Shown here piece by piece: positions 36,871-46,497 of a DNA stretch of 64,000 nt; position 1 is the first letter of the stretch; the number at the start of each line of letters is the position of its first letter. Both the position numbers and the translations under genes were made by a program. This stretch comes from Tenrec ecaudatus (taxonomy: Eukaryota > Chordata > Mammalia > Afrosoricida > Tenrecidae). The notes beneath the pieces are model-generated. The model did no database searches, had not been told where the DNA came from, and was given only the letters and a program-made list of their open reading frames with translations. The stretch lies in assembly GCF_050624435.1 (NCBI RefSeq), contig NC_134535.1, positions 75,760,494 through 75,824,493 on the forward strand, written 5' to 3'.

Positions 36871-38894
36871 CATAGACTTTATAGGGTTGTGACCTATATG
36901 TTGTAGGATGTTGCCTGAACAGACTTTATGTCTCAAGCCTGAACAGACTAAGTCTACACCCATTATGATCACATGAACACTTAAGATTATAAATGACAAG
37001 AAAAATATTAGTCTGATATTAACATTTCTAAATTTATTCTTATGTTATGTTGTAATTTACTTTCCTCATTGGATGAAGTTCATGTTTATGATAAGTACAC
37101 ACTGTCTTTAAGGGGTTGGGGAAATGGGCAACAGACAAGGACACACATCCTTAGGAGTTGCTTCTGAACAAAAGTTCTGAGATCTGATTTTTCTAAGTCA
37201 ACAGAGTTCTCTCTCCCCTCTCTTTCCCTGTCTCCCGTGTCAAAGTGTCTCCCGTCACAGCTGAGGGCCAGTGCTCCTTGTTCCAAAGCTACCTCTCAAA
37301 CTCCAACGGCAATTATGCCTATTTGTCCTTTTAAAGCCTCTTAACTCTCTCCTTCTACTATATGTAGGATGCCCTTGTTTATAATGTTGGCTGTCTCCTG
37401 TTGTCAAATTAATGAATCCAACACCAATAAAACTACATTGGTTAGTGTCCGTATTCTTAAATAAGTCAGAGGCAAGCTAGGAGGAATAGAGGGCAAGTCT
37501 CTTCCTCCAGTCCTCCTCCATCATGGGAAGTCCCTCACCCCAACAATCCGCTCTGTAGCTGCTGGCCTTGCAAACAGAACTAGGTGTTTCTGAGAGCTCC
37601 CTCTCCCACTAGTGACTACCCTTTTCAAAGGGGAAGTCCGTGCTGGGTTCCTTCCCTTGCCAACCCGCCTGAAACTCTTTGGTAACTGAAAAGAGATCTA
37701 AACATGTGCTTTTCTGGCTGATGATAGTTCCTCCGTTCACATCAGGACAGATCAGTTTCCTGGGGTCGTAGAGTGAAGATAGGAGGTCAAAATGTCCACT
37801 CACATCCCACCTCCTTCGGGAAAAGCAAAAGACCAGTTTGATTAAGGGAAAGGCTGCTGTCCCCAGAGGTAGCAGACTTATGCATTGCCACCATCTCCCT
37901 TCACCCTAAATGCTGAGAGCTTACGACTGTTACTCCTCTAGCCCCCTCTCACCCCATCAGCCAGCCCCAGATCTCGTGTCCCTCTTCAGGTTATGGAATC
38001 CATCATTTAATGCACTGGCTATCGTGCTGAGTCATGGAGCCACCGACAAAATTCACCAGTGATTTTCAGGGGAGGCCTGCAAGTAACATTCTTTTCAATG
38101 AATTGGCGAAGGGACCAGGTCCTCGTTTCTCTCATATTCTGACACAAACCGAGTATCTTCAGGATTTGGGTCTGATGCCCTTTCAACCGAGTGGACACAA
38201 GCCAGTGCCCAAGTTGGTCCATGTGCAAGGGGAGGAGTGAATGAGAATGCTAGCCTGCTCGTTGTGGGGGGTTGAGAACGTCTGGGGTATCATGGGAATG
38301 GAACGTGCTGCCCCAGGCCCTGAGCCATCCCCAAACCCCTCCCACTTCCCAGCTCCAGCTGTGCACAATCCTGGCAGTCATTTCCCATCTGGCTTCAAGG
38401 AACTCATGACTAATTCAGTGTGTGTGTGAGATTTCCACGGTAACAACTTGGAGAGCTCCACCCCATCAGCCCAGGAAAATCTCTCTACTGATTCCCTCAG
38501 GACTCTGATGGGGAAACAGGGCAGAGGCTGACACCAGCCCCTCTCATGGTTCCTTTAATCGAGAGCAATGTCTGAGTGGGTGCAAACTTAATATAGTTTT
38601 CCCATCTCTCCGCTTTCAGTTCCAGGCCTCAGACTTGCTATTTATGTACCACGATGTCTAACCTTCCAGGCCACCCCATACCTCTCTCCCCACCCCCTTC
38701 ACACCGACCTTCACTAGGTTTGGGGCTGTCAAGGGTTGGGTGATGATTTAGAGACGAGCTTATCCTGGGTTTAGAGACCTCTACAAACCTTTTTGTCTTC
38801 CACCCATGGCATCCTGCTCATTCGAAAATTCCCTTAGAGATGTACACCCTCCTGCAACAGTTTTCATTAAATACACTTAATAGAATGTTTTACA
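36871..38894. other. Longest repeat-poor stretch of the intergenic block
   Basis: No repeat or gene recognised in about 2 kb. Open frames here (such as 37609-37803 and 38034-38240) are short, lack homology I know and lack splice context. It may hold regulatory elements; nothing in the sequence proves it. Confidence 0.35.
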
Positions 38895-39020
38895 AGCCCT
38901 GGTGGCATATGGGTTCCGAGTTAGGCTACTAATCATAAAATCAGCCATTTGAGACCACTCGCTTCTCCAATGGAGAAAGATAAGGTTTTCTACTCCCGTA
39001 AAATGTTGTCTTAGGGGAAA
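38895..39020 (+). mobile_element. AfroSINE
   Basis: Head AAGCCCTGGTGGCATATGGG, then TCCAATGGAGAAAGATAAGG and TTTTCTACTCCCGTAAAATG. Tail lost at the junction with the following L1. Confidence 0.8.
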
Positions 39021-39037
39021 AAAAAGTTGTCTTAGAA

Positions 39038-39673
39038 ATCATATTCTGAATGAGGGGGAGTGCGGAGTGGAGACCCCAAGCCCAAATGAACATCTCTTTA
39101 GAGAAGGGTGGCGGGGAGGAGACGAGCCAGTCACGGTGCGGTATAGCACCAATGAAACATAACTTTCCTCTAGTTCTTTAATGCTTCCTCCCCACACCTC
39201 ACTATCATGACCCCAATTCTACCTTACAAATCCGGCTAGACCAGAGCATGTACACTGGTACAGATAATAACTGGAAACACAGGGAATCCAGGACAGATAA
39301 ATCCCTCAGGACCAATAATGAGAGTATCGATACCAGGAGGGTAAGCAGAAGGTGGGGAGAGAAAGGGGGAACCAATCATAAGGATCTACATATAACTCCC
39401 TCCCTGGGGGATGGACAACAGAAAAGTGGGTGAAGGGAGATATCGGACAGTGTGACACATGAAAAAATAATAATAATTTATAAATTATCAAAGGTTCCCG
39501 AGGGAAGGGAGGGAGGGGGAAAGTGAGGAGCTGATACCAAGGGCTCAAGTAGAAAGCAAATGTTTTGAGAATGATGATGGCAACATATGTACAAATGTGC
39601 TTGACACAATGGATGGATAGATGGATTATGATAAGAGTTGTATGAGCCCCCAATAAAATGATTTTTTTTAAAG
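39038..39673 (+). mobile_element. 5'-truncated L1, 3' UTR only
   Basis: Shares GACGAGCCAGTCACGGTG, GCTAGACCAGAGCATGTACA and the end GAGCCCCCAATAAAATG with the other L1 copies. About 0.64 kb. Confidence 0.9.
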
Positions 39674-39864
39674 TGAGGGTTAGAAACCCACAGGCAATTC
39701 CACGCTGTCTTATAGGGTCCCTAGAAGTTGAAACCAACTCAAGGACCGCGAGTGAGGATTAAATGTTTTAGCTACCAACACTTCTGTATCACAGTGGTCT
39801 CTCCATATCCGGAGCAAAAAAAGAATGAAGAAATTCAAAGATGCATGAGAAAAATTAGTCCAAA

Positions 39865-40432
39865 GGACTAATGGATTGTATGAGCCCCCACCCCCATGAC
39901 CCTGAGGTCAGAAGAACTAGACGGCCCTTGGCTACCATGACTGACCACTCTCAAAGCGGGTCACAAAGGAAGGCCCTGGGGAGAATGGGAGGAAAATGTG
40001 AAACACACTTCAAACTACTAACGAAGACCAGGCTTACCAGTCTGATAGAGACCGGTGGAACCCCTGAGACTTTAGAAACCCTTCTGGCCTGGAACTAGAC
40101 TCACCCCAGTGGGCTCAGTTTTCAGGCCAATCAATGCAAGACAGAGTCAAAAGGTGAACCGGGACACCAAGGAGGAATGCACTTGTTAGCACACGTACGT
40201 AACTCCCCCCCCCCACCCCGAGATCAGAAGGGCAGCATGTGTCCAGCATGTGGCTCATACGACAGGAAGGGAGAGGAAAGACAGACTAACAGGGAGGAAG
40301 TAGGGACAGGACTGTTTTACATGGTGGGGATTGTGATCAATGTCACAAACCCAAAACGTCTGTGAATTGCTGGATGTAAAATCCATTTGCTCTGTAAACT
40401 TTCACCCAAACCACAAGAAAAGTTTTAAAAAG
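39865..40432 (+). mobile_element. Older afrotherian L1 3' end
   Basis: CCTGAGGTCAGAAGAACTAG and TGGTGGGGATTGTGATCAATGTCAC, then TTTGCTCTGTAAACTTTCAC, the pattern of an L1 3' UTR lineage also known in elephants, distinct from the abundant L1 here. Confidence 0.6.
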
Positions 40433-40834
40433 TTATTTCTAGAGAATTCCTCTAGAGAATTGTGAGCAGAGAGGAGAAACCAGACTGCAGGAAGACAATA
40501 GGCGAGTCTAAGGACCTAAGGGTTTTTCTTCCCAGAGTTCAGTCTTTTGGGGGCAGGCTGGCCACATGGCCTATCCCTTTGCACACATCCCTGCCATCGT
40601 CCCTGGAGAGACATGACAAATCAGAGATCAGAGAAGAGCTGGGTCAGCCGATCTCGGGGAGTGGAGGCTGGGGGAGGGTGGTCAGGATGCCATTGTGGGA
40701 ACGGAAACTTAGTCATGCCCTCTGAGCACATGTCCCACACTCGGGCTACTGGCTGTAGGGGGCTTTGTTTGGGTGCCTGTGACAACTCTCGGGAAGCTGC
40801 AGAGCACTGTATAAATAGCTGGAGGTGACCTGAA

Positions 40835-40955
40835 GCAACCTTTTAAATGATGGGGAGTCTCTGTTTCCTTTTCTGTAAAACCACCCCCACAAGGTGGTTG
40901 TGAAAATTTAAATTGAGATGAGCTAAGCTCTTTGGCAGCTATTACTATTTGACTA
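40835..40955 (+). repeat. MIR element
   Basis: GTTTCCTTTTCTGTAAAA, then GTGGTTGTGAAAATTTAAAT, then GGCAGCTATTACTATT: the standard order of MIR core and 3' motifs. Confidence 0.65.
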
Positions 40956-41001
40956 CATGACCATTGCAATGTCGCCTGTTAATCCACAGGACTGAGTAGA
41001 G

Positions 41002-41202
41002 CAGTGGTTCTCACCCTTCCTCATGCCGCGACCCTTTCATACAGTTCCTCATGTTGTGGTGAACCCCACCTCCCCCCAGCATAAAATTATTTTCATTGCT
41101 ACTTCATCACTGTAATTTTGCTACTGTTATGAATCGGGTGACCCCTGTGAAAAGATCGTTGGATCCCCAAAGGGGTCGCAACCCACAGGTTGAGAACCGC
41201 TG
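41002..41202 (+). mobile_element. SPIN-like non-autonomous hAT transposon
   Basis: Terminal inverted repeats: CAGTGGTTCTCACCCTTCC at the left, and a right end that reads CAGCGGTTCTCAACCTGTGG on the other strand. The inside (GTTCCTCATGTTGTGGTGA...) matches the SPIN/URR1 hAT family of short copies. The flanking 8-mers GAGTAGAG and GTTTAGAC agree at 5 of 8 positions and share the central TA usual for this family. No transposase is encoded. Confidence 0.85.
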
Positions 41203-41436
41203 GTTTAGACCCACCCCTGGGGCCACTGTGAGTCAAAATGGACATCACCCCAAACAACAACTAGTTTACCCCCAATGTTTCTGGTCATTGGAAAATACTC
41301 TCAGATATCAAACCTTGATCGTCCTGCTATCATTTTAGTTAAGTATATTTAAATAAATGTTTTCATTTCTTCCTCAGAACATCCCCTATGCTTTCCCAGG
41401 GCTCGAGTGAGTGCTCACTTAAAAAAACCCAAAACA

Positions 41437-42064
41437 CATGTCCTGATCAGGTAAGAGGCATCAGAAGACCCCAAGTAAACAAACAAACAAACATTTTGTT
41501 GAGAATGAGGTGGGTCAGAGCAGAGACATAAAACCCATCTGTAGACAATGAGACATCTCCTAATAGAAGGCTCACAGGAAGGGGTGAGTCAACCAGGGCC
41601 AAATATTGCTTCGAGGAAACAACAATATTCCTCTGGTTCCTTGAGGCTTCCTCACCCCCAATATCAAGACCCCAGTCCAGCCTTTTACTGCGGCTAGGCC
41701 GGAGCATGTGCACAGGTACAGATAAGAGCTCACAACACAGGGAATCCAGATCAGATAAACTCCTCAGGAACAGAAATGGGAATAATAATACCAGGAGGAT
41801 AGGGGGAAGGGAGATAGAGGAGGGGGGAAGAAACTTTGGGGAAAGGGAGACAGCAATCAGTGTAAGATATGAAAATAATAATAACATAATTTATCAAGGG
41901 GTCCTGAGGGTGCAAGGAGAGGAGGGAGGGTAAAAAACAGAGCTGATAGAAGGGCTCAAATAGAATGTAAATGTTTAGAAAATAATGATGGCAACATATA
42001 TACAAATATGCTTGATACAATTGATGTATGGATTGTTATAAGAGACCCCAATAAAAAGATCTTT
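41437..42064 (+). mobile_element. 5'-truncated L1, 3' UTR only
   Basis: Same L1 3' end as the other copies here: GGACATC-type block, AGTCAACCAGGGCC, CAGATAAGAGC, then GAGACCCCAATAAAAAG. Retains about 0.63 kb of 3' UTR. Confidence 0.85.
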
Positions 42065-42185
42065 AAAAATAAATTAATTAAAAATGACGAAAAACATTCT
42101 TCATAACAACCACCATTTCTCACACTAACATATATTCCTAGCACCCACTCTCTGTTTTTCCCTTCTGAGGTGAAGACCAGAGAAG

Positions 42186-42535
42186 AACTGATGTATTTGA
42201 ATTATGGTATTGGTGGAGAATATTGAAATTCCATGGACTGCCAGAAGAACAAACGGATGTGGAAGAAGTACAGCCAGAATACTCCTTAGAAGTGAGGTCG
42301 GTGAGACCTTGTCTCACATACTTTGGATCTAGTGTCTGCAAGAACTCGTCCCTGGAGAGGGACATCATGCTTGATCAAGGGTCAATGAAAATAGAAGACC
42401 CTCCATTAGACAGATTGACGCAGCGGGTGTACCGGTCGGCTCAGTGGTAGCAGGGATTGTGCGGGTGATGTAGAACTGGGCAGCCTTGTACTTAGGGTCA
42501 CTATGAATTGGAAGCACCTGAAAGCAACAAGATAA
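42186..42535 (+). mobile_element. BovB/RTE LINE 3' fragment
   Basis: Matches the BovB 3' end in + orientation: GAGAATATTGAAATTCCATG, GAAGAAGTACAGCCAGAATA, CTGGAGAGGGACATCATGCT and GGGTCACTATGAATTGGAAG. It lies directly after an L1 3' fragment. Only the end of the reverse transcriptase and the 3' UTR are present. Confidence 0.85.
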
Positions 42536-43262
42536 GAGCCGTTAGCTATCTGCTATCTTACTCTACCTGTCTCTCTTGAATCCTCCTTATCTTTATTCTC
42601 CTGCCCTCCCTCACATCCTCAGCTCCTATCCCTCCCTGATCATCCTCACTAGTTCCTATGCCTTTATCTTTCCTGAAGGTACTGAAGCTGGATAGACAGA
42701 GCTGGAACTAACTGCAGATCCACACTGCTTGATGGAGGTTTCTATTAAGCCTCGGGTGAATCCCCTCGGATGACAGTCAAGGGATGTGAATGACCTTGTT
42801 ATCAGAGAGAGCAGGGTAAAGTCGATCATGGCAGGTGCAGCTAGGTTAAAATGGAATGCCTTATCAATTGATCTCCCCTTGGACCCAGCGTTTAATGTTT
42901 TATGCACTCTTTTGGGATGAGATTTTCCCATGATTTTTTTTCTAGTCATTGTTGTTGAGCTGGTTTTGATTACTTCTCTGCTTCCTGTTTGTATTTTGTA
43001 GGATTTTCTATCTGTGAAGCCCAGGATAGGTAGACCTAGAGATAGGAACGGAATTGATCATCTCCTAGGGAGATAGCAGAGGAGGATGAGGGGACATGGG
43101 GAACTGACGGCAATGAATCCAAGAAGCGAGAGTTACGAACTTGATGGTGGTGGTGATCGCACAAGCGTCATTACTATAATGGGACCATTAAATTGTATCT
43201 GTGAAGTATAGCCCAGTAATTTTTTTTTTTTAAGAAAAACTGGTAAGATCTACTAAAGCTGA
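42536..43262 (+). repeat. Possible old LINE 3' region
   Basis: The right part (GATGGTGGTGGTGATCGCAC... and a poly-T/A end at 43220) has the style of an old mammalian L1 3' end. No firm family call and no open frame. Confidence 0.3.
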
Positions 43263-43269
43263 ACAACAA

Positions 43270-43466
43270 GATCACTTCCTTTGAGTCAATGCTGACTCAT
43301 AGCCGTCCTCCAGGACAGGGCAGAACTGTCCCTGTGGGATTCCGAGAATAACAGGGGGTTCTATGAGGAGTAGAAAGCCTCGTCTTTCTCCTGAGGAGCC
43401 GCTGGTGGCTTCCAATGTGCAGTGAGCAGCCCACCCTGTAACCGTTACTGCCACCAGGGAGCCTCA
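43270..43466 (-). mobile_element. AfroSINE
   Basis: Runs TTGAGTCAATGCTGACTCAT, AGGACAGGGCAGAACTG, CCTCGTCTTTCTCC, then a reversed tRNA head GTTACTGCCACCAGGGAGCC. Confidence 0.85.
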
Positions 43467-43469
43467 AGC

Positions 43470-44340
43470 TGAACAGACACAATCCAAAACACTTTTTTTT
43501 TTCTCCTAGTAGTTTCCTTCTAGATGGAATTTCCTGGGGGCTTTCTTTTTGGTTCCTGGTTCCTTAGCAATAGATTGTTTTTATTCAGAAAAAAATCAAT
43601 AAAACTTTTTAATCTGAAAAAAAAAACCCCATAATATTCTATTTGTCCATGAGGTGGTTTCAAAAGAAGAGGAACTACAGGGGTTGAGGAAAGGGGAGGG
43701 AGGGGAAGGATGAGGAAGAGCCCCGTGGAGCTCTATTACGTCCTGGGCCCATCAGCATTGGGGATGGCCCTGTCATAGCCTCTTATTTGGTGGTCAGAGA
43801 CCCTCTGTCCTCCTTGCTGGTCACTCGTCATTTGAGACTTAGTCACCCAATGTTACTCAGTTGGCTCCAGAGTGGGTCAGGGCACCCCGCACCATTGAAG
43901 GCAAACTATGAGTCAGGAATACCCCCACCACCTTGATGCTGGGGGGCAAAGGGTTACCCTGTGAACTCCCAGTCTTTCAGCCTGTGGTGTGGGCAAGAGT
44001 TCAGAATTGTGGGTCTGCTGAGAACAGGAGCAACTCTTTCTTTATTCCTATTAGCCCTACTTCACAGAGCATTTGTATGATGTGCAAACGTCGTGTGATT
44101 CAAAACAATAGAGCGACTGTTAATGTCCCCTGCTGCTTCCAGGCGAAGGAGGCTTTCTGCTGTGGTGGTTAAGTGGCAGTCCAGTCTGATCCCACCAAGC
44201 ACTTCGCAAGACAAAGACAGGAGCCTTTCCACCGTGGGTCAGGATGGACTTGATGGCAGTGAGCTTGGTGGTTGGTGGTTGGAAGAAGCACTGCGTTTCA
44301 GCATGGTGCCTGGGAAGCGCAGGGGCCAGTGTTAGCAGAT
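43470..44340. other. Mostly unique intergenic sequence
   Basis: No gene or clear repeat from about 43,500 to 44,130. The rest may hold a very diverged SINE (TGTGGTGGTTAAGTGG at 44160). Confidence 0.3.
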
Positions 44341-44344
44341 GAAC

Positions 44345-44515
44345 CCCGGGGATGCAGTAGTTAAGTACCCGCTGCGAATCCAAAGATTGGCAGTTCAGAC
44401 CCACCAGGAACTCTGCTGGAGAAAGATGTGACCATCAGCTTCAGTAAAAATGGACAGCCTTAGAAATCCTGTGCGGCCATTCTACTTTGTCCAGTAAGGT
44501 CGCTATCGGAACCTG
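44345..44515 (+). mobile_element. AfroSINE
   Basis: Head CCCCGGGGATGCAGTAGTTA, then GGCAGTTCAGACCCACCAGG and a tail TCCAGTAAGGTCGCTATCGG. Confidence 0.75.
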
Positions 44516-44519
44516 AAAT

Positions 44520-44672
44520 TTGGTAGCAATGCATTTGGTATGGGTTATGGAGTCAGCTGGGAGAAAGATGAGACTTTCTACTCCCCAAAGAGTTAGACTT
44601 GGGACCCCCGGGAGCAATTCTCCCCTGTCCTGTAGGGTAAGTCAGAACTGATTTGCTGGCGGTGAGGTTCTG
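44520..44672 (+). mobile_element. AfroSINE, second copy in tandem
   Basis: GAGAAAGATGAGACTTTCTA, then CCTGTAGGGTAAGTCAGAAC. It follows the preceding SINE directly in the same orientation, with a short or degraded head. Confidence 0.6.
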
Positions 44673-44775
44673 TGTACGTAGCGGGGTCGGCATGGGGATT
44701 AGGCTTAGAGGGCAGGCCAGGTAGGATCTTCCTCTCCCCACCATCTCCCTGTCTGGATCGCCATTCCTCCCAGAT

Positions 44776-44963
44776 CAGCGGTTCTCAACCTGGGGGCCGA
44801 AGGGTGCTTTCACAGGGGTCACCGATTCATAACAGCAGCAAAATGACAGTGAGGAAGTAATTTTATGGTTATGAAAATAATTTTGGTGGTTGGTGGGGGG
44901 GGTCACCACTACATGAGGAACTGTATTAAAGGGTCGCGGCATTAGGAAGGTTGAGAACCACTG
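44776..44963 (-). mobile_element. Second SPIN-like hAT transposon, opposite orientation
   Basis: Same family as the copy at 41002-41202, reversed. It starts CAGCGGTTCTCAACCTGG and ends GGTTGAGAACCACTG, with internal TACATGAGGAACTG. About 188 bp. The target duplication is not clear. Confidence 0.85.
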
Positions 44964-44984
44964 CCCAATAGAAAGAGGGCAGAA

Positions 44985-45047
44985 TGATTCCTCCCCCATA
45001 GAATGGCTGGAGAATTAGATGAGATAACAGGTGAAGCACCTAGCAGA
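44985..45047 (+). repeat. MIR fragment
   Basis: GAATTAGATGAGATAACAGG with GAAGCACCTAGCAGAG matches the MIR 3' half. Confidence 0.5.
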
Positions 45048-45140
45048 GAACGTGAGTCGATTCCAACTCACAGCGACCCCTGCGTTCAGAGTAGAACGGC
45101 GCGCCCAGGGCTAACAGTCAAGTACTGACCATTTACATCA
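45048..45140 (-). mobile_element. AfroSINE fragment
   Basis: Holds CGAGTCGATTCCAACTCACA and GACCCCTGCGTTCAGAGTAG, the 3' part of the SINE, reversed. Confidence 0.65.
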
Positions 45141-45169
45141 CTCAGGAACTCCCAGAACATACTCCAAAT

Positions 45170-45385
45170 CCAACCCAACTCACTGCCTGCCCTGGGGTCG
45201 AGTCTGACTCATGGCAACCCTATAGAGCAGAGTGGAACTACCTCTCTGGGTTTCGGAGGCTGTACATCATTGCAGGAGGCAGCCTCCTCTTTCTCCCAAG
45301 GAGCGGCCAGTGGTTTCGAACTGTTGACCTTGTAGTCAGCAGCCCAACGCATAATGAACCCATGGTACCACCAAGGCTACTTTAG
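45170..45385 (-). mobile_element. AfroSINE
   Basis: On the + strand it runs GTCGAGTCTGACTCATGGCA, AGAGCAGAGTGGAAC, GTTTCGAACTGTTGACC, then a degraded tRNA head (ATGGTACCACCAAGGCT). Reversed AfroSINE, nearly full length. Confidence 0.85.
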
Positions 45386-46300
45386 TACATCCTAGGCATC
45401 TTAAAATACGTTTTTCTTCTCTGAAATAGCACTCAGGGTGCTCTCTCAGTGCTGGATTCCAATCACGCTCTTACCGAGGAATGCATTTAATAAACGTATC
45501 TTACACCTGTTTTGCAGCCTGAAGTGGATCGTGAGGTGGGCACTAGGGAGTCCGTGGTGAACTAACAGCCCAGACCCTTAGATGTTTGCTCACTGTTCTG
45601 ATCAATTACCTCATGCAACGCTTAGGCAGCTCGGCTTCTGCCTTCTCTGCTAACTTTCCCCTCGGCCATGCCACTTAGAATGGGTCACCTCCAGCCTGGT
45701 CTCCTGGTCTCTTTATTTCAGCCTCCACCCTATCTGGAAGCTCCTTGAGGGCAGCCTTCCAGCTCTTTGGTTCTGTGTGCACACTCATTAAATGCTGGAA
45801 GCCAGGCCTTTCAAAGCAGATGCAAGGCTTCGAGAGCATTTAAAACCCAACTTGGTCTTGAAGGCCACGAATGGAGACTTCACTCCCAATTTTCGCACCT
45901 GATAACCAAATGCCTTAACAGTCCCCGTCTCAGCTTTATTTTTCTCTTATCCTGGAGTTCACAGTGGAAGGTGCAGGTTGGACCCAAGGGGGTTGCCAGC
46001 CCAGGGTCCTTGGGGCACAGGAATTCCCACCTCCAGGGAACGGCCACAGTACCTTTCCCTAGTCTCTGTTTCTCACCCTGCATGGATGCCAACCCCCAGG
46101 ACAGAATTAAGTCTGCCCATCTGCAGCAGAGATCGTAAGCATTGCTTAAGATTCTGTATGGTCTGGTAGGAAAGGACAGAGGTCCAGGGAGTGAGTGATA
46201 AGCATGAGTAACGGTGACCTCAACCCTAGTGACGCCACTGGGTTCTCCTTGGCTTCCCCTCTCTGGTAGGGCAGGGGTTAATGGCGAATTGCAACATATC
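45385..46300. other. Upstream flank of MMP19
   Basis: Mostly unique sequence before the MMP19 promoter. It includes an L2-like 3' end at about 45,700-45,800. The open frames here have no domain or splice context. Confidence 0.4.
45700..45800 (+). repeat. L2-like LINE 3' end
   Basis: GGAAGCTCCTTGAGGGCAG followed by CTCATTAAATGCTGG follows the usual pattern of the ancient L2 3' end. Short and diverged. Confidence 0.4.
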
Positions 46301-46307
46301 TCTGGGC

Positions 46308-46370
46308 TGAGTCACCACCCCTTGACACTCACCCCCCCCCCCCAACTCCCCTCAGCTGATGTTTTATAAA
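46308..46370 (+). promoter_or_regulatory. MMP19 core promoter: AP-1 site and TATA box
   Basis: A perfect AP-1 consensus TGAGTCA (46308-46314) lies 50 bp upstream of TATAAA (46365-46370). The MMP19 start codon is at 46498, so transcription probably starts near 46395-46400 and the 5' UTR is about 100 bp. An AP-1 site just upstream of a TATA box is the classic layout of inducible MMP promoters. The motifs are seen; their use is inferred. Confidence 0.65.
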
Positions 46371-46497
46371 GAGCTCCAGAAGCCAGCAGAGAGAAAGGAA
46401 CTGGAGGTAAGAGCCCCTTCCTAGGCCTGCTTCCTTAGTCTCCCTGAAACCGCAGGGCAGAGGACAGAGACAGTCGCCAGCTCCTGCCTGGTGCACC

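Noticed and set aside
38034-38240. 68-codon frame in unique DNA
   Set aside because: Short, with no homology known to me; could be an exon of an unknown transcript, but nothing supports it.
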